The notes under the pieces were generated by a model. It worked only from the letters and a program-made list of their open reading frames with translations, was not told where the DNA came from and did no database searches. Made by a program: the position numbers and the translations under genes. This document shows positions 39,734-52,585 of a DNA stretch of 64,000 bases, piece after piece (positions within the stretch are counted from its first letter, which is position 1; each line of letters opens with the position of its first letter). Source of the DNA: Streptococcus suis S735 (GTDB lineage Bacteria > Bacillota > Bacilli > Lactobacillales > Streptococcaceae); the NCBI RefSeq assembly GCF_000294495.1, contig NC_018526.1, positions 372,001 to 436,000 of the forward strand, written 5' to 3'.

Positions 39734-41134
39734 ATGGATGCAAAACTCAGATATAAGGCAAAAAAAATAAAAATAGTCTTTTTTGACATTGACGACACGC
39801 TACGTGTGAAGAATACAGGCTACATTCCTGAATCAATTCAGCAGGTTTTTAAATCACTGAAAGAAAAGGGAATTTTGACAGGAATTGCGTCAGGACGAAC
39901 GCCTTATGGTTTGGTGCCAGAAATCAAGGCCTTAAAGCCAGACTTTTTCGCTATGATTAACGGCTCCTACGTAGAAGATGCCAAAGGTCAGGTAGTGTAC
40001 CATCAGCCGATGCCCCAAAATTTAGTAGAATCTGTATTAAATTGGGCTAAAGAAATTGGAATCGAATATGGTATGCTTAGTAGTCAAAAAGGGACACTTT
40101 CTGCACGAACTGACCGTATTAGTCAAGTAATTGACTTGATTTATGAAGGTTTGGAAACAAAACCAACTTTTTATAAAGAAAATGATATCTATCAATTGTT
40201 AACTTTCGAGAAAGATGGTCACGAAGTAGAACTTCCAGAAGAGTTGCAAGCAGAATTGCGTAGTGTTCGTTGGGATGCTATTTCATCGGACATTGTGTTA
40301 AAAGGCTCTTCCAAAGCAACTGGTGTTGCTAAGGTTGTTGAAAAACTAGGCCTGAAACCTGAAAATGTCCTAGTGTTCGGAGATGGACTCAACGATATTG
40401 AGTTATTCGATTATGCAGGAATTAGTATCGCTATGGGGCATTCGCATCCAGAATTGCAAAAGCATGCAGATTATATCACAAAAAAAGTAGAAGAAGATGG
40501 CATTTTTGATGCCTTGGAGAAATTAGGTATGGTAGAAAAAGAAAAATATTTCCCGCAATTAGATTTGGAAAATGTTACAGGACCAGTTGCGCATATCAAG
40601 ACTAACCATGGTAAGTTAACAGTAAAACTCTTCCCTGAAATTGCACCCAAAACTGTAGCAAATTTCGTAGCTCTTTCTAAAGATGGCTATTATGACGGAA
40701 TTATCTTCCATCGTATTATCAAAGACTTTATGATTCAAGGTGGCGATCCAACCGGAACAGGTATGGGTGGTGAATCTATTTATGGTACTGCGTTTGAAGA
40801 TGAATTTTCAATGGAAGCTTTTAATCTCAGAGGAGCCTTGTCAATGGCCAATGCAGGACCAAATACAAATGGAAGCCAATTCTTTATCGTTCAAAACCAA
40901 AACTTCCCATACAATGCGAAAGAATTAGAACGAGGCGGTTGGCCTAAAGAAGTTGCAGAAGCCTATGTCAAAAATGGCGGGACACCATATCTGGATCAAC
41001 GCCACACAGTGTTTGGTCATCTAGTTGATGAAGAATCCTTCGTCGTCTTGGATGCTATCGCAGCGGTTGCAACAGATTCAGCAGATTGTCCACATGAAGA
41101 TGTTGTAATTGAGACCATCGAAATAGAGGATTAA
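39734..41134 (+). CDS. Fusion of Cof-type HAD phosphatase and cyclophilin peptidyl-prolyl isomerase
   Basis: A 466-residue two-domain protein. Residues about 1-265 are a HAD-IIB (Cof) phosphatase with the nucleophile motif FFDIDDTLR and the Mg-binding [12 protein letters not shown]. Residues about 280-466 are a cyclophilin with [27 protein letters not shown] and [10 protein letters not shown]. This fusion is known across streptococci. There is no signal peptide, so both act in the cytoplasm; the HAD substrate is unknown. It lies one base before the S1-domain gene. Confidence 0.92.
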   Translation: MDAKLRYKAKKIKIVFFDIDDTLRVKNTGYIPESIQQVFKSLKEKGILTGIASGRTPYGLVPEIKALKPDFFAMINGSYVEDAKGQVVYHQPMPQNLVESVLNWAKEIGIEYGMLSSQKGTLSARTDRISQVIDLIYEGLETKPTFYKENDIYQLLTFEKDGHEVELPEELQAELRSVRWDAISSDIVLKGSSKATGVAKVVEKLGLKPENVLVFGDGLNDIELFDYAGISIAMGHSHPELQKHADYITKKVEEDGIFDALEKLGMVEKEKYFPQLDLENVTGPVAHIKTNHGKLTVKLFPEIAPKTVANFVALSKDGYYDGIIFHRIIKDFMIQGGDPTGTGMGGESIYGTAFEDEFSMEAFNLRGALSMANAGPNTNGSQFFIVQNQNFPYNAKELERGGWPKEVAEAYVKNGGTPYLDQRHTVFGHLVDEESFVVLDAIAAVATDSADCPHEDVVIETIEIED

Positions 41135-41135
41135 G

Positions 41136-41507
41136 ATGAAAATCGGAGATAAACTCAAGGGGACGGTAACGGGTATTCAACCGTATGGAGCCTTTGTACA
41201 ATTAGAGAATGGGACGACGGGCCTAATCCATATCTCGGAAATCAAAACAGGTTTTGTTGATAATATTTATGATCATTTAAAATTGGGGCAAGAGGTTTTG
41301 GTACAGGTAGTTGATTTTGATGAATATACTGAAAAGGCTAGTTTATCAATCCGGACCTTAGAAGAAGAACAACAAAAAATTCCGTGCCATCATCGTTTTA
41401 CAAATGAACGGAATAAAATTGGTTTTTCCCCCTTAGCAAAACAACTTCCGAAATGGATTGAGGAAGCTAAAGGCTATCTCAAAGAACACAAAGAAAAGAA
41501 GGTATAG
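41136..41507 (+). CDS. S1-domain RNA-binding protein, CvfD/YugI type
   Basis: A 123-residue protein with one S1 domain (residues 1 to about 72: GTVTGIQPYGAFVQLENGTTGLIHISEI) and a charged C-terminal extension. It resembles pneumococcal CvfD and Bacillus YugI, post-transcriptional regulators that bind RNA or ribosomes. It is directly coupled to the HAD-cyclophilin gene. Its stop codon lies within the terminator stem. Confidence 0.85.
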   Translation: MKIGDKLKGTVTGIQPYGAFVQLENGTTGLIHISEIKTGFVDNIYDHLKLGQEVLVQVVDFDEYTEKASLSIRTLEEEQQKIPCHHRFTNERNKIGFSPLAKQLPKWIEEAKGYLKEHKEKKV

Positions 41508-41533
41508 GATGCATTCCTAACCTTCTTTCTTTT
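41495..41533. terminator. Bidirectional terminator between the S1 gene and cysK
   Basis: A 15-base stem (41495-41509 with 41514-41528, one mismatch) with a TGCA loop runs into T residues. It overlaps the 3' end of the S1-domain gene and lies just beyond the cysK stop. Confidence 0.85.
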
Positions 41534-42459
41534 TAATCATTGAACTCATAAAGAGCTGTTGACAAGTAACGTTCTCCGTTATCAGGCAAGATTGCCAACA
41601 CTTTTTTCCCAGTTCCCAACTCCTTAGCGACTTCGATAGCAGCGTGAATTGCTGCACCTGAAGAAATACCAACTAAGAATCCTTCTTTTCCACCGATAGC
41701 ACGACCTGTAGCTAAGGCATCATCGGATTTGACACGAATAATGCCATCATAGGCGCTAGTGTCCAAAGTATCTGGAATAAAACCTGCCGAAATACCTTGG
41801 ATCTTGTGCGGACCAGGTGCTTCACCAGATAAGACAGCTGATTCATCAGCTTCAACAGCATAGATAGCAATATCTGGATTTGCTGTCTTCAAAACATGCG
41901 AAACACCTGAAACGGTACCACCAGTACCAACGCCAGATACAAAGGCATCTAAACCAGTTGTGCCAAAGTCTTCCAAAATTTCCTGTCCTGTTGTATCTTC
42001 GTGAACTTTTGGATTGGATGGATTAGCAAACTGGAAAGGAACCCAGCCATTTTTTTCTTCAGCAATCTCTTTTGCTTTGGCGATAGCCCCCTTCATCCCT
42101 TCGCTACCAGGAGTCAAGACAAGTTCAGCTCCATAAGCTTGGATAATCTTACGACGCTCAACACTCATGGTTTCAGGCATGACGATAATCACATTATAAC
42201 CTTTTGCTGCTCCAACCCAAGCAAGACCGATACCAGTGTTACCACTTGTTGGCTCAACAATAGTATCTCCAGGTTTGATTGTACCAGCCTTTTCAGCATC
42301 TTCAATCATAGCCAAGGCGATACGGTCTTTTACAGAAGATCCTGGGTTAAAGGCCTCTAATTTCACATAGACCTCCGCTGCCCCCTCTGGAACGATATTA
42401 TTGAGTTTAATAACAGGTGTTTTTCCAACTAATTGAGTAATGTTTTGATAAATAGCCAT
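41533..42459 (-). CDS. cysK: Cysteine synthase A
   Basis: A 308-residue O-acetylserine sulfhydrylase, PLP-dependent, making cysteine from O-acetylserine and sulfide. The PLP lysine is in [12 protein letters not shown], the substrate loop is [11 protein letters not shown], and GTGGTVSG binds the PLP phosphate. The ATG at 42459, six bases after GGAGGTG on the minus strand, matches the family start [21 protein letters not shown] and TATAAT-like boxes lie at about 42480-42505. Confidence 0.96.
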   Translation of the reverse strand: MAIYQNITQLVGKTPVIKLNNIVPEGAAEVYVKLEAFNPGSSVKDRIALAMIEDAEKAGTIKPGDTIVEPTSGNTGIGLAWVGAAKGYNVIIVMPETMSVERRKIIQAYGAELVLTPGSEGMKGAIAKAKEIAEEKNGWVPFQFANPSNPKVHEDTTGQEILEDFGTTGLDAFVSGVGTGGTVSGVSHVLKTANPDIAIYAVEADESAVLSGEAPGPHKIQGISAGFIPDTLDTSAYDGIIRVKSDDALATGRAIGGKEGFLVGISSGAAIHAAIEVAKELGTGKKVLAILPDNGERYLSTALYEFND

Positions 42460-42520
42460 ATGGCACCTCCAAATAATGTTATTATACATTATATAGTAGA
42501 AAGTCAAAAAAGGATAATAT

Positions 42521-42550
42521 AAAAAAACTATCTCGCCGATAGCTTTTTTT
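42521..42550 (-). terminator. Terminator after the YigZ-family gene
   Basis: CTATC and GATAG (42528-42532 and 42538-42542), extended by A and T runs, form a hairpin ending in T residues on the minus strand. Confidence 0.7.
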
Positions 42551-43181
42551 AATAGACAGGTACCTCAACGATTCGAGAGTTAGCTTTTTCCGTGGATACT
42601 TTTCCGTGGTAAAAGTCAGTGAGACTTGCTAAGGTTTGTTCAAGGAATTCTTTATCTACAAAAATCATGGTTGAAACTTCAGTAGTAAACTGGGTATCAA
42701 ATTCTTCCAGACCTTGCTCCGCTCGCCAATTGGCAAACTCTTGGTATTGGGCATAGGACATGCTAAGGGAAATCCCTTCCTGCTCCTTAACTTCCACAAC
42801 CCCGATTTCCTTGACTGCATTAGCCACGGCTCCAGCGTAAGCACGAATAAGTCCGCCTGCCCCGAGTTTGATACCTCCAAAATAGCGGGTAACCACCGTT
42901 GCGACATTGGTCAGTTCGTGATTTTCTAAAACCGTCAGCATTGGCACACCAGCAGTACCAGACGGCTCCCCATCATCTGAGGAACGCTTGATTTCCATAT
43001 TTTCTCCAAGGACAAAAGCAGAGCAGTTATGAGTAGCCTTGTAATGCTCTTTCTTGATTTTGTTGATAAAGTCGCGAGCTTCCTCCTCGCTGGTCACTCG
43101 TTTCATAAAGCAGATAAATCGTGACTTTTTAATTTCTTCTTCAACAATACCATCTTCTCTAATTGTTTTAAATTCTTTCAT
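42549..43181 (-). CDS. YigZ/IMPACT (UPF0029) family protein
   Basis: A 210-residue protein with the N-terminal IMPACT fold ([67 protein letters not shown]) and a C-terminal ferredoxin-like domain. The family is linked to translation control in eukaryotes; the bacterial role is unclear. The ATG at 43181 lies six bases after a TACAAT -10 box, so the mRNA would be essentially leaderless; no ribosome site is seen. Divergent from comFA. Confidence 0.88.
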   Translation of the reverse strand: MKEFKTIREDGIVEEEIKKSRFICFMKRVTSEEEARDFINKIKKEHYKATHNCSAFVLGENMEIKRSSDDGEPSGTAGVPMLTVLENHELTNVATVVTRYFGGIKLGAGGLIRAYAGAVANAVKEIGVVEVKEQEGISLSMSYAQYQEFANWRAEQGLEEFDTQFTTEVSTMIFVDKEFLEQTLASLTDFYHGKVSTEKANSRIVEVPVY

Positions 43182-43187
43182 AACCAA

Positions 43188-43229
43188 ATTGTACTAATTT
43201 TTTTAAAAACTGACAAGAAATTCCGAATA
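43188..43229. promoter_or_regulatory. Overlapping divergent promoters: yigZ (sigma A) and comFA (ComX cin-box)
   Basis: On the minus strand TTGTCA (43211-43216) and TACAAT (43188-43193) are 17 bases apart and drive the YigZ gene. On the plus strand TCCGAATA (43222-43229) matches the cin-box TACGAATA used by the competence sigma factor ComX with one change, eight bases before the comFA ATG. The two promoters nearly touch. Confidence 0.75.
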
Positions 43230-43237
43230 AATAAGTG

Positions 43238-44530
43238 ATGAAAGAATTAGAAAATTATTATGGAAGATTATTTACCAAATACCAATTGACAGCAAAAGAA
43301 AGAGAAATAGCAGAAAAAGTGCCAAGTATTACAAAAAAGAATAACTGCTTTCGCTGTGGAACAACTTTTGAAGAAGAAAACAAATTGCCAAACGATGCTT
43401 ATTACTGTCGAGCCTGCTTGCTTCTAGGCAGAGTACGGTCAGACGAAAAACTCTATCATTTTCCTCAGAAAGATTTTCCAATCACTAAGTGTTTAAAGTG
43501 GAAAGGTCAATTAACTGATTGGCAACAAAGAATTTCAGATGGACTAGTTGCAAACGTGGAAAATAATCGTGCGACATTGGTTCATGCAGTAACAGGAGCA
43601 GGTAAGACAGAAATGATCTACCACACCGTTGCCTCAGTGATTGATAAAGGCGGAGCGGTTTGCCTAGCCAGTCCTCGAATTGATGTTTGTATCGAACTCT
43701 ATAAACGTCTGCAAAATGACTTTTCAGTTCCAATTAGTTTACTACATGGAGAGTCTGAACCCTATTTCCGAACCCCATTAGTTGTAGCAACCACACATCA
43801 GTTATTAAAATTTTATCAGGCCTTTGATTTGGTTTTGATTGATGAAGTAGACGCCTTTCCCTATGCAGATAATCCCATGCTCTATCGAGCAGCAGACAAT
43901 GCGGTCAAGGAAGCTGGTGTTCAAGTTTTTCTGACAGCGACTTCAACAGATGAATTGGATAAAAAAGTCAGAACAGGTAAATTAAGTCGTCTTAGTTTGC
44001 CAAGGCGCTTTCATGGCAACCCACTTGTTGTCCCGCAAAAAGTCTGGTTTAGTAAATTCGATGATACCCTAAAGAAAAATAGACTAGTTCCAAAGTTGAA
44101 AAAAGCGATTGAAGAACAGAGAAAGTCGTGCTTTCCCTTACTCATTTTTGTCCCAGAAATCTCCAAAGGTCAAGAATTTACCAAGATAATGAAAAAAACA
44201 TTCCCAGAAGAAACAATTGGCTTTGTATCCAGTCAAACAGAAAATCGCCTTGAAATAGTTGAAGGGTTTCGCAAGAGAAAAATCACAGTCTTAATCTCGA
44301 CTACTATTCTTGAACGTGGGGTGACCTTCCCATGTGTAGACGTCTTTGTTGTTCAAGCCAATCATTACCTCTACACAGTGTCAAGTCTTGTTCAGATTGC
44401 AGGCCGAGTCGGAAGGAGTATGGAACGTCCGACTGGTTTACTCCAGTTTTATCATGAGGGAAGTACAGGAGCCATTGAAAAGGCAGTCGCTGAAATTAAA
44501 CAGATGAACAAGGAGGCTGGTTATGTCTAA
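43238..44530 (+). CDS. comFA: Competence ATP-dependent DNA translocase ComFA
   Basis: A 430-residue superfamily 2 helicase-like protein that drives transforming DNA through the membrane channel. A four-Cys zinc motif (CFRCG and CRAC, about residues 37-61) is followed by Walker A VTGAGKTEM (about 121), DEVD, TATST and the C-terminal helicase motif QIAGRVGRS. A cin-box lies directly upstream. An adjacent GTG at 43235 is also possible; neither has a ribosome site. Its end overlaps comFC by eight bases. Confidence 0.94.
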   Translation: MKELENYYGRLFTKYQLTAKEREIAEKVPSITKKNNCFRCGTTFEEENKLPNDAYYCRACLLLGRVRSDEKLYHFPQKDFPITKCLKWKGQLTDWQQRISDGLVANVENNRATLVHAVTGAGKTEMIYHTVASVIDKGGAVCLASPRIDVCIELYKRLQNDFSVPISLLHGESEPYFRTPLVVATTHQLLKFYQAFDLVLIDEVDAFPYADNPMLYRAADNAVKEAGVQVFLTATSTDELDKKVRTGKLSRLSLPRRFHGNPLVVPQKVWFSKFDDTLKKNRLVPKLKKAIEEQRKSCFPLLIFVPEISKGQEFTKIMKKTFPEETIGFVSSQTENRLEIVEGFRKRKITVLISTTILERGVTFPCVDVFVVQANHYLYTVSSLVQIAGRVGRSMERPTGLLQFYHEGSTGAIEKAVAEIKQMNKEAGYV

Positions 44531-45188
44531 TTGCCTATTGTGCGGTCAAGCTATGAAAAATAAAACAAGATTTTCAGATCTCATCTTCTTTAGTAAAGAA
44601 AAATCGGGCATCTGTGAAGAATGTTTTTCGACTTTTGAGGAAATAGCAGAGCAACACTGTCCACATTGTTATAAAAATGGGGAATCGGAAAGTTGCAAGG
44701 ATTGTCAGTACTGGCAGAATCAAGGGAAACCAGTTGTCCACACAGCTTTGTACCAATATAATCAAGCGATGGCGCATTATTTTAGTCGCTACAAATTTCA
44801 AGGAGACTATGTTTTAAGAAATATTTTTGCTAAAAAGCTTAGAATAGCGTTAAGCCAATTTCCTGACTACACAATTGTTCCCATACCAATTAGTCAAAAA
44901 CGACTATCAGAACGCGGTTTTAATCAAGTGGAAGGACTTTTGGATGCTACAAATATTCCCTATCAGTCCCTTCTTGGAAAGTATGAAAGCCAAAAACAAT
45001 CATCTAAAAATCGTGCAGAGAGACTAGAAGCAAAACAGATGTTCTATCTATTAGATGAAAAAGAAGTGCCAGAAAAAATATTATTATTCGACGATATATA
45101 TACAACAGGAGCCACAATCCAACTTGCTGTAGAACTTTTCATGAAAATTGGTAGGAAAGAAATCAAAACATTTTCACTAACACGATAA
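44523..45188 (+). CDS. comFC: Competence protein ComFC, phosphoribosyltransferase family
   Basis: A 221-residue late competence protein. An N-terminal zinc-ribbon-like region (CLLCG, CEECF, CPHC, CKDC) precedes a PRTase-like domain with the PRPP-loop signature ILLFDDIYTTGATI near residue 190. It acts with ComFA in DNA uptake. AAGGAGG lies near the end of comFA. Confidence 0.94.
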   Translation: MSNCLLCGQAMKNKTRFSDLIFFSKEKSGICEECFSTFEEIAEQHCPHCYKNGESESCKDCQYWQNQGKPVVHTALYQYNQAMAHYFSRYKFQGDYVLRNIFAKKLRIALSQFPDYTIVPIPISQKRLSERGFNQVEGLLDATNIPYQSLLGKYESQKQSSKNRAERLEAKQMFYLLDEKEVPEKILLFDDIYTTGATIQLAVELFMKIGRKEIKTFSLTR

Positions 45189-45194
45189 GAAAAC

Positions 45195-45222
45195 GGTTGC
45201 AATATCCCTATAATGTGGTATA
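45195..45222 (+). promoter_or_regulatory. hpf promoter
   Basis: TTGCAA (45195-45200) and an extended -10 TGGTATAAT (box 45217-45222) are 16 bases apart. Confidence 0.65.
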
Positions 45223-45264
45223 ATAATAGTGAAGAAAGGCGAAAGCCAAGAAAGAGGTACTAAT

Positions 45265-45807
45265 ATGATTAAATTCAGTATTCGTGGAGAAAACCTTGAA
45301 GTTACAGAAGCACTTCGCACCTATGTAGAAGAGAAAGTGGCTAAGATTGAGAAATATTTCAATGAAGAACAAGAGTTGAATGCTAAAGTAAATCTAAAAG
45401 TTTACCGTGACAAGCGCGCAAAAGTAGAAGTGACAATTCCAGTTGGAGCAGTTACACTTCGCGCAGAAGATATTTCACAAGAAATGTATGGCTCTATCGA
45501 TCTTGTAGTAGATAAGATTGAACGCCAAATTCGTCGTAACAAAACCAAGATTGAACGAAAGCATCGTCAAAAAGTGGCAACTGGTCAAGTCTTTACAGAT
45601 GAACTTGTTGAGCAAACAGGCGAGGAAGTAAAAGTGGTTCGTACTAAGCAAGTAGACTTGAAACCAATGGATATGGAAGAAGCAGTCCTCCAATTGGAGT
45701 TGCTCGGACATGATTTCTTTATCTATACAGATGCTAATGACGGTACAACAAATGTATTGTATAGACGCGAAGATGGAGATTTGGGTCTTCTAGAGGTACG
45801 TCAATAA
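45265..45807 (+). CDS. hpf: Long ribosome hibernation promoting factor
   Basis: A 180-residue long-form HPF. The N-terminal domain (about 1-100, MIKFSIRGENLEVTEAL) occupies the decoding centre, and the C-terminal domain (about 122-180, KPMDMEEAVLQLELLGHDFFIY) dimerises 70S into 100S ribosomes in stationary phase. The ATG at 45265 after AAAGAGGT is the standard start. It follows comFC as in other streptococci, but with its own promoter. Confidence 0.95.
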   Translation: MIKFSIRGENLEVTEALRTYVEEKVAKIEKYFNEEQELNAKVNLKVYRDKRAKVEVTIPVGAVTLRAEDISQEMYGSIDLVVDKIERQIRRNKTKIERKHRQKVATGQVFTDELVEQTGEEVKVVRTKQVDLKPMDMEEAVLQLELLGHDFFIYTDANDGTTNVLYRREDGDLGLLEVRQ

Positions 45808-45812
45808 AGATA

Positions 45813-45851
45813 ATAAAACAGTTGCAGTTTTTGCAGCTGTTTTATCATTTT
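45813..45851 (+). terminator. hpf terminator
   Basis: ATAAAACAG-TGCA and TGCA-CTGTTTTAT form a stem of about 13 pairs with a small loop, followed by a T-rich stretch. Confidence 0.75.
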
Positions 45852-45862
45852 CAAAAAACCGG

Positions 45863-45980
45863 TTGACAATGTATATAAGTCGTGATAGAATAAATGAGTT
45901 GTCTCTTGAGGGACTAGTTAACAGAGAAACGAAAAAAGTTTCAAAAAAGTGTTGACAAAGTTCACAAGAAATGATAAACT
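45863..45980 (+). promoter_or_regulatory. rRNA operon promoters P1 and P2
   Basis: P1 is TTGACA (45863-45868) and TAGAAT (45886-45891), 17 bases apart. P2 is TTGACA (45952-45957) and TAAACT (45975-45980), also 17 apart. Tandem strong promoters are the norm for rRNA operons. The leader that follows (to 46137) contains a nine-base hairpin (46055-46074). Confidence 0.85.
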
Positions 45981-46010
45981 AAGATAGTTGTCGCGAGAGC
46001 GCGATAACGA

Positions 46011-46036
46011 CAAGACCTTTGAAAATTAAAGAAGAC
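46011..46036 (+). other. 5' arm of the 16S rRNA processing stalk
   Basis: These 26 bases pair with 47713-47738 downstream of 16S with two mismatches, bringing the 16S ends together for RNase III cleavage. An equivalent stalk for 23S pairs 47844-47862 with about 51046-51062. Confidence 0.8.
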
Positions 46037-46137
46037 GAACCAAACGTGCAGGGTGATTTATCTAAAGATAAATCGTCAATGACAAAACAAAACAATAAAA
46101 CGGAAAGCTAGCAATAGCTTGAGTTTGAATCAAAACT

Positions 46138-47692
<1,555 letters not shown>

Positions 47693-47739
47693 AAATGGAA
47701 ACCTGTACGTCAGTCTTCTTTAATTTTGAGAGGTCTTGT

Positions 47740-47812
47740 GGGGCCTTAGCTCAGCTGGGAGAGCGCCTGCTTTGCACGCAGGAGGTCAGCGGTTCGATCC
47801 CGCTAGGCTCCA
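47740..47812 (+). tRNA. tRNA-Ala (TGC)
   Basis: A complete 73-base cloverleaf with anticodon TGC in the loop CTTTGCACG, acceptor GGGGCCT/AGGCTCC, and no encoded CCA. It is the single spacer tRNA between 16S and 23S. Confidence 0.97.
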
Positions 47813-48091
47813 TTAACAACGGAAGTTGTTAAGATTTTGTCCATTGAAAATTGAATATCTATCAAACATTCCTAAACGTATGTAAAAGTACGTATAGAAA
47901 TAGTAACAAGAAAATAAACCGAAAACGCTGTGAATATTTAATGAGTTTTCTAATTTTTGAAAAAATTAGGTTAAAACAAGTTACGAAGACGTTAAGGAAA
48001 ACGTATGATTTTAGGAAATCATCGCAGTAGTCTAAGGACTACAAGAGGATTTGTCTAAATCACTAGTTTTCTAGTCTGAGTACGATTATAA

Positions 48092-50993
<2,902 letters not shown>

Positions 50994-51080
50994 AAAGAAA
51001 TAAACTAGAGTCAATATTGACAAGCGATCGGTTTCTTGTTAGAATATAGATATTCAATTTTGAGTTGACAAGACTCAGTA

Positions 51081-51197
51081 GTTAAGTGACGATAGCCTAG
51101 GAGATACACCTGTACCCATGCCGAACACAGCAGTTAAGCCCTAGAACGCCTGAAGTAGTTGGGGGTTGCCCCCTGTTAGATACGGTAGTCGCTTAGC
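51081..51197 (+). rRNA. rrf: 5S ribosomal RNA
   Basis: About 117 bases with the conserved CACCTGTACCCATGCCGAAC and GTTAAGCCC segments and pairing ends. Confidence 0.93.
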
Positions 51198-51202
51198 AAA
51201 TT

Positions 51203-51275
51203 GGGAGTTTAGCTCAGCTGGGAGAGCATCTGCCTTACAAGCAGAGGGTCAGCGGTTCGATCCCGTTAACTCCCA
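51203..51275 (+). tRNA. tRNA-Val (TAC)
   Basis: A 73-base cloverleaf, anticodon TAC in GCCTTACAAGC, acceptor GGGAGTT/AACTCCC. First tRNA of the post-5S cluster. Confidence 0.96.
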
Positions 51276-51277
51276 TA

Positions 51278-51350
51278 GGTCCCGTAGTGTAGCGGTTATC
51301 ACGTCGCCCTGTCACGGCGAAGATCGCGGGTTCGATTCCCGTCGGGACCG
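51278..51350 (+). tRNA. tRNA-Asp (GTC)
   Basis: A 73-base cloverleaf, anticodon GTC in CCTGTCACG, acceptor GGTCCCG/CGGGACC. Confidence 0.96.
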
Positions 51351-51395
51351 TTGAAACGAATCAATCATATGTTTCAAGTAATATAATTAAGTAAA

Positions 51396-51468
51396 GACTC
51401 GTTAGCTCAGTTGGTAGAGCAATTGACTTTTAATCAATGGGTCGCTGGTTCGAGCCCAGCACGAGTCA
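51396..51468 (+). tRNA. tRNA-Lys (TTT)
   Basis: A 73-base cloverleaf, anticodon TTT in ACTTTTAAT, acceptor GACTCGT/ACGAGTC. Confidence 0.96.
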
Positions 51469-51471
51469 TAT

Positions 51472-51553
51472 GCGGGTTTGGCGGAATTGGCAGACGCACC
51501 AGATTTAGGATCTGGCGCTTTCGGGCGTGGGGGTTCAAGTCCCTTAACCCGCA
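51472..51553 (+). tRNA. tRNA-Leu (TAG)
   Basis: An 82-base type II tRNA with a long variable arm, anticodon TAG in ATTTAGGAT. Confidence 0.95.
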
Positions 51554-51567
51554 TAGAATGGAAATAG

Positions 51568-51640
51568 GCCGGCTTAGCTCAGTTGGTAGAGCATCTGATT
51601 TGTAATCAGAGGGTCGCGTGTTCAAGTCATGTAGCCGGCA
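51568..51640 (+). tRNA. tRNA-Thr (TGT)
   Basis: A 73-base cloverleaf, anticodon TGT in ATTTGTAAT, acceptor GCCGGCT/AGCCGGC. Confidence 0.96.
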
Positions 51641-51652
51641 TTAGGAAAGATT

Positions 51653-51724
51653 GCGAACGTAGTTCAGTGGTAGAACACCACCTTGCCAAGGTGGGGGTCG
51701 CGGGTTCGAATCCCGTCGTTCGCT
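51653..51724 (+). tRNA. tRNA-Gly (GCC)
   Basis: A 72-base cloverleaf, anticodon GCC in CTTGCCAAG, acceptor GCGAACG/CGTTCGC. Confidence 0.96.
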
Positions 51725-51731
51725 TTGAGAG

Positions 51732-51815
51732 GCCGGGGTGGCGGAACTGGCAGACGCACAGGACTTAAAATCCTGCGATGGCAACATCGTACCGGTTCGA
51801 TTCCGGTCCTCGGCA
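51732..51815 (+). tRNA. tRNA-Leu (TAA)
   Basis: An 84-base type II tRNA, anticodon TAA in ACTTAAAAT. Confidence 0.95.
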
Positions 51816-51833
51816 TGAAGATTATAATAGTTA

Positions 51834-51907
51834 GCACCCTTAGCTCAACTGGATAGAGTACCTGACTACGAATCAGGCGGTTAGAGGTTCGAATCCTCTA
51901 GGGTGCA
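51834..51907 (+). tRNA. tRNA-Arg (ACG)
   Basis: A 74-base cloverleaf, anticodon ACG in ACTACGAAT, acceptor GCACCCT/AGGGTGC. Confidence 0.96.
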
Positions 51908-51954
51908 TCACTCGCTTAATGGAGACGTTAGGGGAGCTTTATTTTTAATAGTAT

Positions 51955-52028
51955 CGGGAAGTAGCTCAGCTTGGTAGAGTACTTGGTTTGGGACCAAGGT
52001 GTCGCAGGTTCGAATCCTGTCTTCCCGA
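51955..52028 (+). tRNA. tRNA-Pro (TGG)
   Basis: A 74-base cloverleaf, anticodon TGG in GTTTGGGAC, acceptor CGGGAAG/CTTCCCG. Last tRNA of the cluster. Confidence 0.96.
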
Positions 52029-52038
52029 TTATTGTAAG

Positions 52039-52063
52039 AGAGCAGCAATGTTCTTTTTTTTTT
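52039..52063 (+). terminator. Terminator of the rRNA-tRNA operon
   Basis: A short five-pair stem (AGAGC with GTTCT) leads into ten T residues, directly before the insertion-sequence end. Confidence 0.6.
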
Positions 52064-52310
52064 GGCTCTTTGTCAACTGTAGTGGGTAGATGAAAAGCTA
52101 ACACCTAGAGAGGACGAAATTCGTTCTCTCTTTCTTGTTTTTAGGAGATGAGCTGAAAAGAGCTCTCCTCAGCTTTTCACTGTTCAAAGCATCAAAATCC
52201 GTTTTTCTAGTTTCCATTTTCCTGAATCCAAAGGCATTTCTTTTAATGACTTTGATGAGATTGTTAGTTGTTTCTGATTTGGTGTTGGAAATTGTGAGTT
52301 TTGTTGTTTT
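52064..52310 (-). mobile_element. ISL3-family insertion sequence remnant
   Basis: The end GGCTCTTTGTCAACTGTAG (from 52064) matches the terminal sequence I know from IS1167-like ISL3 elements of streptococci. Behind it lies the minus-strand 3' part of a transposase gene. Only this end and about 70 codons remain; the other side stops at a BOX-like end near 52313. Confidence 0.7.
52098..52310 (-). pseudogene. ISL3-family transposase, C-terminal fragment
   Basis: The minus strand reads, in one frame, SNTKSETTNNLIKVIKRNAF then GFRKMETRKTDFDALNS and ERTNFVLSRC, ending in TAG at 52098-52100. The block SNxKxExTNNLIKVIKRNAFGFR is the C-terminal signature of ISL3 transposases (SNAKLEATNNLIK in IS1167). 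No start is left, so the gene is dead. The stretch between GFR and NKKER is diverged from the usual sequence. Confidence 0.8.
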
Positions 52311-52312
52311 TC

Positions 52313-52340
52313 ATACTCAATAAAAATCAAAAATAGCAAG
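52313..52340 (-). repeat. Truncated BOX-like end
   Basis: ATACTCAATAAAAATCAAAA is the reverse complement of the class 1 BOX-like 3' end with one change. The rest of the element is not recognisable. It abuts the transposase fragment, marking the breakpoint of the insertion sequence. From here to 52535 the DNA is AT-rich and I see no gene. Confidence 0.6.
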
Positions 52341-52535
52341 TCTAATTTACTTATAACATGTAAAACCTTAATTTATAAGTTTGAGTTGAGGATTGTGGAT
52401 TTCAAGTAGCTGTTTTTTTCTCAAAAAATAACAAAATCAAAATGCTCCATATCTACTTTGAGTGGTAGGTGGCTATTTTTGATTTTAAATGGGTATCAGT
52501 GTAGGTCGTAGGGGACTTTTTTCTACACTCAAAAA

Positions 52536-52583
52536 GGCTCTATATGACCATAGTGGGTTTACCCGTCATAGTCTTATAGTGCC
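52536..52583. terminator. Large imperfect hairpin after rlmD
   Basis: A 22-base imperfect stem (52536-52557 with 52562-52583, at least 16 matched positions) with a four-base loop, T-rich on both outer sides. It lies three bases beyond the rlmD stop and is probably its terminator, although it is much longer than others in the window. Confidence 0.65.
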
Positions 52584-52585
52584 TT

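Noticed and set aside
51166-51768. Reading frames across the tRNA cluster
   Set aside because: They are chance translations of tRNA genes; the cloverleaf structures explain the sequence.
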